Shown piece after piece: positions 23,401 to 30,283 of a stretch of 30,666 nt of DNA (positions are counted from its first letter, which is position 1; each line of letters starts with the position of its first letter). The DNA is from MFZZ01 sp964610165 (GTDB lineage Bacteria > Patescibacteriota > Microgenomatia > UBA1406 > GWC2-37-13). Under the pieces are notes generated by a model. It searched no databases and was not told the DNA's origin. It was given only the letters and a program-made list of their open reading frames with translations. Both the position numbers and the translations under genes were made by a program. Location: the NCBI GenBank assembly GCA_964610165.1, contig CAZSUZ010000017.1:1-30666 (forward strand), in the 5' to 3' direction.

Positions 23401-24348
23401 TCAATCTTCATCTTTATTTCCTGAATGAAATTTTTCGTGAATTTCTTTGAGGCGGACATTGGTTACATGGGTATAAATTTGTGTAGTAGCAATATTTTTA
23501 TGCCCCAGCATTTCTTGAACCGATCGTAAATCTGCACCATGGCTTAATAAATCGGTTGCATAAGAATGACGAAGTATATGTGGACCAATTCTAAACAATA
23601 TATTTGCTTTCTTTCTATACTTATCAATCATGCGTTCAATTGAACGAACTGAAAGTCTACGTTTTTCTTCTGTTAATTCATCATCATCTTTAGGTCCAGA
23701 GTATCGTAAAAATAATGGGGCATAAGGGTCTTTCCGTTTTTGAAAATATGCTTCAAGTGCTTCTTTAGCTCGATGAGATAAAAATACAACACGAGCTTTT
23801 CCACCTTTTCCAATAACACCAAACTCACCAGTTTTTAAATTTACCTGATCCCTATTAAGTCTTGCCAGCTCAGACACACGAAGTCCAGTAGAGAAGAGTA
23901 CTTCAAGTAGTGCTTTATCTCGTAAACCCATTTCATCTGTTGTTTCAACAGCTTTAAATAACCGTTCAAGTTCTTCAGTTTGAAGGAATTTAATAGTTCT
24001 ATCTTTTTGTTTACCAAGTTCTATCATCTCTGGAGACATGACTTTTTTCTTTTGTTTAATAAGATAGCGAAGAAAACTACGCAAAGCAACTAAAAAATAA
24101 TTTTGAGTTTGTCGTTTTAAAGTTCCTTTGAAAGGATTATTATAATTTCGAGACAAATAGAGTCTAAAGTCACGAATTGTATTCTCATCTATCTTTTCAA
24201 TAGGGTAGGAATCATCTTTAGTATCTTCAACAACCCAATCTTTAAAAAAATTAAGATAATAAGAATACATCTTTATTGTACGTTGAGAAAGATTTTTATC
24301 TATTTCGCAATAATCTAAAAATTGTTTAACACCCTCTGAAAGAAGCAT
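23401..24348 (-). CDS. Xer-type tyrosine recombinase
   Basis: A 315-residue recombinase with the N-terminal SAM-like DNA-binding domain (about 1-105) and a complete catalytic domain: Arg157 in STGLRVSELARL, Lys in GKGGKARVV (180-188), HILRHSYATDLL (257-268, His257 and Arg260), His283 in MLGHKNIATTQ, and nucleophile Tyr292. It resembles XerC/XerD/XerA, which resolve chromosome dimers at dif. Such genomes often have just one Xer protein. An integrative-element integrase is possible, but no other mobile-element gene is nearby. TAATAT at 24355-24360 (minus strand) ends 6 nt before the ATG. A long gene-free stretch lies immediately upstream. Confidence 0.88.
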   Translation of the reverse strand: MLLSEGVKQFLDYCEIDKNLSQRTIKMYSYYLNFFKDWVVEDTKDDSYPIEKIDENTIRDFRLYLSRNYNNPFKGTLKRQTQNYFLVALRSFLRYLIKQKKKVMSPEMIELGKQKDRTIKFLQTEELERLFKAVETTDEMGLRDKALLEVLFSTGLRVSELARLNRDQVNLKTGEFGVIGKGGKARVVFLSHRAKEALEAYFQKRKDPYAPLFLRYSGPKDDDELTEEKRRLSVRSIERMIDKYRKKANILFRIGPHILRHSYATDLLSHGADLRSVQEMLGHKNIATTQIYTHVTNVRLKEIHEKFHSGNKDED

Positions 24349-24360
24349 ACATTCATATTA

Positions 24361-25192
24361 AACGACGTATTTTTGTTTGTAAAGTTATACTTTAAGCTCA
24401 AATTAAAATTAACTATATGTAGAGATCATTAATCTATTAGTATTTTTCGAAAAGGCATTAAAGACTTATAATAAACTTTTGTCGTATTGTGAATGATGAT
24501 TAATTATATACGTTTTTTGCCCTAAAATGATCAAAAATGATGTATATATGTCACTTTTAACCAGTGAGTAGCAAAGTCCAGACAAAATAGTATGGACTGT
24601 TACAAAAGTACTTTAAAAAATTAAAATTTAAAGTAATAAAGAATATAGAAAGCATTTAGGTCTTTAAGAACATGTTTGTTAATTTTAGATTATTAAGTTA
24701 CTTAAGTAATTGCCTAAGCACATAGTAAAATTTTAGCTAAATAAACTTATAGTTTTTTTATGTAAGATATAAGTAAAAGATTTGTAAATATTAATACACA
24801 CTTGATACTTAAAAAATGAGCGGTTTTGTTGATGCATTGAGATTGTTATAAAAACCTAAGTCTCCATAAATTAGCAGACCAACCCAATCTCTGCCAAAAA
24901 GTTACATATCTTTTTTGAGGTTGTCAAATCAATCTAAAATAAAAGAACAAGCTTAAAAAAGCTTATTTATATAAGAAGAAATGTAATAAAAGATTTAATT
25001 TATATTAGCACAAAAAAATTGTTAAAAGCAATATCCAAAATTCTATAAGTTAACAAATATTTTTATATTTATTTACTTAATAAACTGTTTGCAAATATAG
25101 TTATCTATACGACAACTAATTTACAATTAATAGTATTTAGTAAAATAATACTATAGGAAGTAGTATTGGTCAACCACAAATATTGTTATAGT
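24361..25192. other. 830-bp gene-free AT-rich region
   Basis: No convincing protein gene on either strand. The region is more AT-rich than its flanks. It contains two small adjacent hairpins, TCACT/AGTGA (24551-24567) and AGTCCA/TGGACT (24575-24598), the palindromes AAAGTACTTT (24605-24614) and TTACTTAAGTAA (24698-24709), and the inverted repeat TAGTATT/AATACTA (25131-25153). I looked for tmRNA, SRP RNA and RNase P RNA signatures and did not find a convincing match. A 30-codon open stretch without a start on the minus strand (about 24815-24905) may be a decayed remnant. In a genome where genes are usually a few nt apart, this size is exceptional. Confidence 0.6.
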
Positions 25193-25768
25193 TTAAATAA
25201 CTCCACCTTCACGCATATAGCAGACACCACATAAAGAATCGTATGTAACTTTATCTGCGCCATCAATTGCTACCTGTTCACCTTCAAAAACATAACGACC
25301 ATTTACTCGACGTGTATTAAATTCTGCTTGAGAACCACAAAAACACATTGTAGGAAGTTTTTCTATATTATCTGCAATTTCTAGGAGCCGTTTGCTACCT
25401 GGAAACATCTTTGTACGGAAGTCAGCTCGCAATCCATAACAAATTACAGAGATATCATCATCCTTAGCGCAATGATAGAGTTCACAAATTTGTTTTTCAG
25501 TTAAAAATTGGGCTTCGTCCACTAATATACAGGATATCTTTGAATATTTTTTAATTTCTTCTGTCAAATTTGTATCTGAATCGGTTAGTATATCAACTTT
25601 ACGAGTGCTGCCAGCGCGTGCAACAACAACATCTTCACCTTTAGTATCTACTTTAGGTTTAATTACAAGAACTTTTAGTCCACGTTCTTCATAATTAAAT
25701 GCAGTTTTAATAAGAGTATCACTCTTACCACTGTTCATTGCACCATATTTGAAATGTAGTTTTGCCAT
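25193..25768 (-). CDS. tdk: Thymidine kinase (type II)
   Basis: A 191-residue thymidine kinase. KLHFKYGAMNSGKSDTLI (3-20) is the P-loop, ILVDEAQFLT (81-90) is the Walker B with the catalytic Glu85, YGLRADF (111-117) is the lasso entry, and MCFCGSQAEF with SLCGVCY (Cys142, Cys144, Cys180, Cys183) bind structural zinc. It salvages thymidine with ATP to dTMP in the cytosol, as expected in a host-dependent, biosynthesis-poor organism. The start at 25768 is chosen over an in-frame Met at 25786 because TATACT at 25777-25782 (minus strand) ends 8 nt before it. Confidence 0.93.
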   Translation of the reverse strand: MAKLHFKYGAMNSGKSDTLIKTAFNYEERGLKVLVIKPKVDTKGEDVVVARAGSTRKVDILTDSDTNLTEEIKKYSKISCILVDEAQFLTEKQICELYHCAKDDDISVICYGLRADFRTKMFPGSKRLLEIADNIEKLPTMCFCGSQAEFNTRRVNGRYVFEGEQVAIDGADKVTYDSLCGVCYMREGGVI

Positions 25769-25776
25769 AAAAAGAT

Positions 25777-25782
25777 AGTATA
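25777..25782 (-). promoter_or_regulatory. -10 box TATACT that fixes the tdk start
   Basis: TATACT on the minus strand ends 8 nt before ATG 25768. The alternative start at 25786 lies upstream of this box, so it could not be on the transcript. Confidence 0.6.
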
Positions 25783-25819
25783 ACAAATTAAGGTAGGTGA
25801 GTACGATGTATTAATTAAG

Positions 25820-25900
25820 TGCCGGAGAGAGGAGTTGAACCTCCACCCCTTTCGGGACACGGTCCTAAGCCGTGCGCGTCTGCCATTTCGCCACTCCGGC
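25820..25900 (-). tRNA. tRNA-Leu (anticodon UAG)
   Basis: An 81-nt class II tRNA on the minus strand. Acceptor GCCGGAG pairs with CTCCGGC, discriminator A. The anticodon stem CACGG/CCGTG encloses CTTAGGA (anticodon TAG), a variable arm with CCCGAAAGGG follows, and the T-loop is TTCAACT. CCA is not encoded. Its likely promoter is the TATAAT at 25991-25996 (minus strand), inside the end of the rhomboid gene, which leaves a leader of about 80 nt. Confidence 0.95.
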
Positions 25901-25969
25901 ATTGCTTTGATTATGCCGTCTTGTCATAAGAAGCTGTAGGTATTCACTTCATTCATACACAGCTACTAA

Positions 25970-25980
25970 GCCACTCCGGC
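25970..25980 (-). repeat. Second copy of the tRNA-Leu 5' end in its leader
   Basis: GCCGGAGTGGC (minus strand) is an exact copy of the first 11 nt of tRNA-Leu, 80 nt upstream, directly after the TATAAT box. The intervening 69 nt contain a pairing AGCTGT/ACAGCT and another CGGC near 25916-25919 that could pair with the copied GCCG. It may be a decayed tRNA copy, an attachment-site remnant, or a leader hairpin that competes with the tRNA acceptor stem. Confidence 0.55.
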
Positions 25981-25983
25981 AAG

Positions 25984-26649
25984 CTATGACATTATATCAT
26001 GTGAGCGATTATCTTTTCTCATAAAGAGAGATATTAATAATCCGAATAAAAATCCTCCAATATGGGCAAACCAAGCAACGCCACCTTGTGCATTTGGATC
26101 AAACGTAGTAAAACCACTAATTATTTGAATTGCAAACCAATATCCTAAAAATAACCATACTGGTAAATTAGCTGTCGTAATATAAAAACCTGAAATTATA
26201 AGTGATTTAACTTTAGAATTTCTAAATAAAAGAAAATAAGCTCCTGCCACCCCAGATATTGCTCCGGATGCACCAACAAGGGGAATAGAACTACCCATAT
26301 CTAATACATACTGCGTCAGAGTGGCAACAATGCCTGCCATTATATAAAAAATTGCATACCAAAAATGCCCCATACGATCTTCGACATTATCTCCAAATAT
26401 ATGTAAAAACCATAAGTTTGAAATAATATGCCAAAACCCACCATGCATAAACATAGAAGTTACAATTAAACCATATTCTTCGAAGTTAAATAGATTAAAT
26501 TGCTGAGGAATAAATCCATACTGATATACAAATCGTTCAAAATTAGGAGATGAAATTTGTACATAAAATACAAATATATTTAAAATAATGATGGCATAGT
26601 TCACAAGAGGAAATGTATCTTTATGCGAGGAATCATAGAGTGGAAACAT
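25984..26649 (-). CDS. Rhomboid-family intramembrane serine protease
   Basis: A 221-residue six-helix membrane protease. HGGFWHIISNLWFLHIFGDNVED (69-91) contains the HxxxN oxyanion element (His74, Asn78), VGASGAISGVAGAYFLL (125-141) contains the nucleophile Ser128, and FAHIGGFLFGLLISLF (195-210) contains the catalytic His196. The N-terminus PLYDSSHKDTFPLVNY is short and cytoplasmic. It cleaves membrane proteins within the bilayer; the substrate is unknown. TATAAT at 26661-26666 (minus strand) ends 11 nt before the ATG. The last codons hold the promoter of the downstream tRNA-Leu. Confidence 0.93.
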   Translation of the reverse strand: MFPLYDSSHKDTFPLVNYAIIILNIFVFYVQISSPNFERFVYQYGFIPQQFNLFNFEEYGLIVTSMFMHGGFWHIISNLWFLHIFGDNVEDRMGHFWYAIFYIMAGIVATLTQYVLDMGSSIPLVGASGAISGVAGAYFLLFRNSKVKSLIISGFYITTANLPVWLFLGYWFAIQIISGFTTFDPNAQGGVAWFAHIGGFLFGLLISLFMRKDNRSHDIMS

Positions 26650-26708
26650 AATGTAGATACATTATACCTTAATAACAAAATATAGGCGAAAATATAGCTC
26701 CTTTCTGC

Positions 26709-26714
26709 TACAAT
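26709..26714 (+). promoter_or_regulatory. -10 box TACAAT of tRNA-Ser
   Basis: CTGCTACAATAG context; TACAAT ends 11 nt before the tRNA 5' end, the same spacing as TATAAT before tRNA-Gly. Confidence 0.6.
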
Positions 26715-26725
26715 AGACAATCTAA

Positions 26726-26815
26726 GGAAGGGTGCGAGAGTGGTTTAACCGGCACGCCTGGAAAGCGTGTGTGGCCTTACGGCTACCGCGGGTTCGAATC
26801 CCGCCCCTTCCGCCA
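26726..26815 (+). tRNA. tRNA-Ser (anticodon GGA)
   Basis: A 90-nt class II tRNA. Acceptor GGAAGGG pairs with CCCTTCC, discriminator G, and the 3' CCA is encoded (26813-26815). The anticodon stem CACGC/GCGTG encloses CTGGAAA (anticodon GGA), followed by a long variable arm (GTGTGGCCTTACGGCTACC) and T-loop TTCGAAT. It is the only tRNA of the three here with CCA in the gene. Confidence 0.96.
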
Positions 26816-26826
26816 TTTTAATTCAT

Positions 26827-27918
26827 TTAAAATACATTCTTCCAATCTACTGGAGCATTCAGTAACTTTTTTAATTGTGGATTCGATACTCCTAAAAATA
26901 CATTTGCACTAGGTAAATTAAGTTCATTTTCAAATGCGTATTTATACATATATAAACTAGCTAAAGAAATTACATCATCATAAGCAATTTGCCGTGCAAA
27001 ATGATCTTGTAAAATTTGATTATAACCTCTAATCAATCTTCTCCTATCTTTTCCTTCTAGTTTTTTTTCAGTTAATAGACGTGCAAATTCGTGTATCGGT
27101 TGTGCAAATTTTTCATTAAATCCTTCATCAAGTAGAGGATTGGCATTATACTGATTACGCATTGTGTCTATCATATAGAGAGGTAAATTTATTTTTCTTC
27201 CTTCATGTAGCGTAAGTGCCAAGCTTATACTTTTTTTCCTATATCCTTCTACTTGTTGTGCTGTTGCACCATCTGTTCTAAATGGTGTTGCAAGCCTTAC
27301 AACACGAGATTCTGGACATAATCCAATTATATGTACATTAATGTCTGGTCTATTTTTAGTTACATCTTCTATAAAAGTTGCACCTGCATCTTTACCCATC
27401 CATACTGTTTCCCCTAAATTAATTTTGGTTGCTACAGGAGCATAATCTCCGATTCCTAATACCCAAGAACCTGCTTGATTTAATTGATTCATAGCAACTT
27501 TATTAACATCAAGCATTCGATGATCTGAAAAGTATGTTTCAGCTTTTTCTTCTTCTGTGAACTCTACTTTTACTTCATCTTCAGCACCTTCCCAAGAAAA
27601 AGGCCGAAAATGATCTTCGGAAAATCCTATTTGTTTTCGTATTTGGTGTAATTCTTTTACTACATGCGTCTTGCCAGAACCTGGTGCACCAACAACTATA
27701 ATCAAATTTTTTTGTATAGTTGAAACATTCATTTGACCATCAGAGATAGCACGACTATTTGCTAAAGATTCTTCAAAAATTGGTGAGATAAAAGATTCTA
27801 ACGTAGGATGTTCCTCAGCATGAAAGATTGGTATTATTTCGTTCGATACTGTCTGCAATCGTGTTTCATATGGAATAGAATCAGGATTGTTCAAGATACG
27901 GTTTTTTTCTGGACCCAT
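26827..27918 (-). CDS. P-loop NTPase of unknown role, paired with histidine kinase
   Basis: A 363-residue soluble protein. Residues 1-70 have no recognised fold. Walker A is VVGAPGSGKTHVVKEL (75-90). After it come an acidic stretch (EGAEDEVKVEFTEEEKAE), DPxI-free strands such as VLGIGDYAPVATKI, DINVHIIGLCPESRVVRLATPFR and a helical C-terminus. The arrangement resembles small kinase/zeta-toxin-like P-loop enzymes rather than AAA+ ATPases; the substrate is unknown. The ATG at 27918 is 1 nt after the kinase stop, so the pair is translationally coupled. Longer readings that start inside the kinase gene are rejected because their extra 82 residues lie antisense-free but out of frame over its conserved ATPase domain. 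Confidence 0.7.
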   Translation of the reverse strand: MGPEKNRILNNPDSIPYETRLQTVSNEIIPIFHAEEHPTLESFISPIFEESLANSRAISDGQMNVSTIQKNLIIVVGAPGSGKTHVVKELHQIRKQIGFSEDHFRPFSWEGAEDEVKVEFTEEEKAETYFSDHRMLDVNKVAMNQLNQAGSWVLGIGDYAPVATKINLGETVWMGKDAGATFIEDVTKNRPDINVHIIGLCPESRVVRLATPFRTDGATAQQVEGYRKKSISLALTLHEGRKINLPLYMIDTMRNQYNANPLLDEGFNEKFAQPIHEFARLLTEKKLEGKDRRRLIRGYNQILQDHFARQIAYDDVISLASLYMYKYAFENELNLPSANVFLGVSNPQLKKLLNAPVDWKNVF

Positions 27919-27919
27919 A

Positions 27920-29101
27920 TTAAAAAAATGGCAAACGAATAGTAAAAGTTGTACCTCTCCCAACTTCTGAAGTGACTGAAAGTGTACCTTGATGATCATC
28001 AATAATTTGTTTACATAAATATAAACCGAGTCCCATTCCATCTTTTTTTTGCCCAAAATTACCTTTATAAAATCTTTTAAATATATAATTGATGTCCGAT
28101 GGATCAATACCTTTTCCTTCATCCTTAATAAAACAGATAAGCTCTTCCTCATCTTTAAACTCAATTTCTATGACAGAATCTTCTGATGAAAATTTAGCAG
28201 CATTATTTAACAAATTAATAATAACTTGTTTCATTTTCTGTACATCTATACAAACTGTATCTAGATTAGTTACAGATTCTTTTACAATAACTTTATGCTT
28301 TGGGAAAGCTATTTTCCAGGATATAACTGTATTAGTGATTAATTTTTTAAATGAATACTTTTTTTTGTTATATTTGAGTTGGCCTTTTTCTAAATTACCA
28401 TTCTTTGTATTCAATAATTCATCGATAAGTTGAGACATTCTATGAATTTCTGCAACAAGTACTTCTGAAGTTTTAGGTTCAATTGGATTTCCTTTTTTTA
28501 CTTGTCGATTAATAATCGATGCATAACCTAAAACTGTTGTAAGAGGATTTTTTAATTCATGGGATGCTAATGCAATAAACATTTTCTGGTTATCAACAAG
28601 TTCTCTTAATTGAGATTCAAGTTCTATGTTTTTTAGTTTAAAAGTAACAATGGAAGCAAACAGTTGCAGAGCATCTATTATATAAGGTGAAAGTGTTTGT
28701 TCTTCTTTAAAATCTAAAGAAAGAACACCAATCGGCTCTAGTTCAAATGTTAATGGAATAACGAGTGTAGATTCTAAACCCATTTTTTTTAATTCAGGGT
28801 GGATAGTATTTACATTTTTTTTATTTATAAGATAAGGAATAGACTCTTGAAAAGATTTATAAGTAAATCCACCTTTACGTGGAAAAATATCTCTTAATTT
28901 AGAAGAAGAAGTATAGACTTTTACTAATTCTTCATTTGAAGCACGATAAATAGAAATATAAGCTGAACCAATAAGTGTTTTTAATGTTTCGGCAATCTGA
29001 GGATATAATTCTTCCTTCGTAGTAGGAGAAAGAAGTTGTAAACCAGCCTCATACACTTTTTTCATGATATCTAATTGTTTCTGCTTTTTGTGATAACTCA
29101 T
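27920..29101 (-). CDS. Cytosolic GAF-domain sensor histidine kinase
   Basis: A 393-residue kinase without membrane helices. A GAF-like sensor domain spans about 10-160 (TLVIPLTFELEPIGVLSLDF). The dimerisation/phosphoacceptor domain has FIALASHELKNPLTTVLGYA with His181. The ATPase domain has the N box QVIINLLNNAAKFS (Asn300), DEGKGID (327-333) and GMGLGLYLCKQIIDDH (355-370), ending GRGTTFTIRLPFF. It should sense a soluble signal and phosphorylate a response regulator, but none is adjacent; a coupled P-loop NTPase follows instead. TATAAT at 29115-29120 (minus strand) ends 13 nt before the ATG. Confidence 0.93.
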   Translation of the reverse strand: MSYHKKQKQLDIMKKVYEAGLQLLSPTTKEELYPQIAETLKTLIGSAYISIYRASNEELVKVYTSSSKLRDIFPRKGGFTYKSFQESIPYLINKKNVNTIHPELKKMGLESTLVIPLTFELEPIGVLSLDFKEEQTLSPYIIDALQLFASIVTFKLKNIELESQLRELVDNQKMFIALASHELKNPLTTVLGYASIINRQVKKGNPIEPKTSEVLVAEIHRMSQLIDELLNTKNGNLEKGQLKYNKKKYSFKKLITNTVISWKIAFPKHKVIVKESVTNLDTVCIDVQKMKQVIINLLNNAAKFSSEDSVIEIEFKDEEELICFIKDEGKGIDPSDINYIFKRFYKGNFGQKKDGMGLGLYLCKQIIDDHQGTLSVTSEVGRGTTFTIRLPFF

Positions 29102-29179
29102 TTGATTATGGGATATTATATAAAAAAATACTAACTTTCTAGTAAGAACGATACAATATATAAGCCTAACGAAGAATTA

Positions 29180-29537
29180 TTAGTGACTTTTGACAATAAT
29201 GATATTATTCCAGGGATCGTTAATAATTAATATCCCTTCTTTTTCATTATAAAGTATATTTTTTGATCTAATCTTGTTTTTAGGACAGAAAGATCATTTT
29301 TTTGACCGTTCTGGCAAGCTGACCTCTTGATGCATACACTATAGCATTATGATACAAACCTGCGCTTCCTGAGGCGGATTTAGGTTCTTCTGACCGATTT
29401 AAAACTATAATCGATCGTTCCTTATGTCCTAATACAACTTTATTTTCAGATTTTTCTAAAATTTCTAAACCCACATACTCTTTATAAAATGTTTCCATAA
29501 GCTCAATAGAATAAACATTAAGCTCAGTTACAACCAT
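29180..29537 (-). pseudogene. Frameshifted VOC-family gene
   Basis: The first 85 codons (29537-29280) encode a VOC start, VTELNVYSIELMETFYKEYVGLEIL, then SAGLYHNAIVYASRGQLARTVKKM, and stop. In the next frame the reading continues SFCPKNKIRSKNILYNEKEG, then ILIINDPWNNIIIVKSH and a stop at 29180. The latter matches the DPxxNxI end of VOC domains. Joined near 29290-29303, next to a run of seven T, the total of about 118 residues is normal for one VOC module. So there is a one-base gain (or two-base loss): a real pseudogene or an assembly error. An AGAAAG stretch 7 nt before the ATG may be its Shine-Dalgarno. It sits 57 nt after the FMN reductase and may share its transcript. Confidence 0.75.
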
Positions 29538-29594
29538 TTACAAACTTTCTGAGAGTTGAGGGGAAGATTTTGGCATATCTTTATAATAAACAAC

Positions 29595-30173
29595 TTATTT
29601 ATCTTGTAAACGGGCTATTTTTAATGCATGTGCCCACCATATTAGCTGATCTAACATTAGTTGTGCAGTATTATTAAAAGATTCCGTCTTTAATTGCCCT
29701 TTATCATCAAGTAAATTCCAAAAAGCAGGTATATGTACGGCAGTACGCATAGAAGCCATCTGAAGCTCCGCTGCGATACCTCTAAGGTGTTCCACTGCTC
29801 GCGCAGCACCAACTGCTCCATATCCAACCATTGCAACAGGTTTTTTTGCCCATTCAGGGAAAACATAATCAATAGCATTTTTTAGAACTGCAGAATAACT
29901 ATGATTATATTCTGGAGTTACCCAAATATAGCCATCTGCTTTAGCTATTTTTTTTGCCCATTTTTTAGCATCTGGATTTACATATTGACCTTTATTTGAA
30001 GCAGGGGAGACAGGTTCATCAAATAATGGTAAAGGATAATCTCGCAAATCGATAAACTCTACATCAAGCTCGGTTCTTTTTTTTGCTTCTTCAAAAATCC
30101 AACGAGCAGGCTGTTCTCCAAAACGATTTTGTCTGGTACTTCCTAATATCACATATACTTTTAATTGTTCCAT
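29595..30173 (-). CDS. NADPH-dependent FMN reductase (flavodoxin-like fold)
   Basis: A 192-residue flavoprotein. VYVILGSTRQNRFGEQPARWIFE (6-28) is the FMN-phosphate loop GSTRxxRxG. FIDLRDYPLPLFDEP (40-54) follows, and WVTPEYNHSYSAVLKNAIDY (84-103) is the isoalloxazine-binding signature PEYNxSxxxxLKNAID. It reduces FMN or quinones with NAD(P)H in the cytosol. It is divergent from an HxlR regulator, a common arrangement for quinone/aldehyde stress responses, so that regulator probably controls it. The -10 is weak (TATTTT at 30180-30185, 6 nt gap; TATAGT at 30209-30214 is an alternative). Confidence 0.9.
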   Translation of the reverse strand: MEQLKVYVILGSTRQNRFGEQPARWIFEEAKKRTELDVEFIDLRDYPLPLFDEPVSPASNKGQYVNPDAKKWAKKIAKADGYIWVTPEYNHSYSAVLKNAIDYVFPEWAKKPVAMVGYGAVGAARAVEHLRGIAAELQMASMRTAVHIPAFWNLLDDKGQLKTESFNNTAQLMLDQLIWWAHALKIARLQDK

Positions 30174-30234
30174 AGATATAAAATAAATTTGTAATTTAAC
30201 TTAGCCTACTATATACTTATGATTACTTTTTAAC

Positions 30235-30261
30235 AAGTATGCACTAAAAAGTGCTATACTT
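30235..30261. promoter_or_regulatory. Palindromic operator over the hxlR-type -10 box
   Basis: AAGTATGCACT (30235-30245) and AGTGCTATACTT (30250-30261) form an inverted repeat, perfect except for one extra T. The right arm contains the TATACT (30255-30260) of the divergent HxlR gene. This is where an autoregulatory winged-helix dimer would be expected to bind, and it lies 62 bp from the reductase start. Confidence 0.6.
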
Positions 30262-30283
30262 ACTATTTAGAAACTATAGCCTT

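Noticed and set aside
24541..24610. GAGTAGCAAAGTCCAGAC resembling the RNase P RNA core (GAGGAAAGTCC)
   Set aside because: The matching downstream elements (ACAGAA, the second half of P4, GGTAAACTCC) are not found, so the similarity is likely chance.
24815..24905. 30-codon open stretch on the minus strand (GRDWVGLLIYGDLGFYNN...)
   Set aside because: No start codon after the upstream stop and no promoter; at most a remnant.
27919..28164. 82-residue N-terminal extension of the P-loop gene overlapping the histidine kinase
   Set aside because: It runs out of frame over the conserved kinase ATPase domain; the coupled ATG at 27918 is more plausible.
29205..29236. GGGAT...ATCCC hairpin followed by a T-rich stretch, terminator-like on the plus strand
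   Set aside because: No plus-strand gene ends upstream, and the sequence is explained by the C-terminal coding part of the frameshifted VOC gene.
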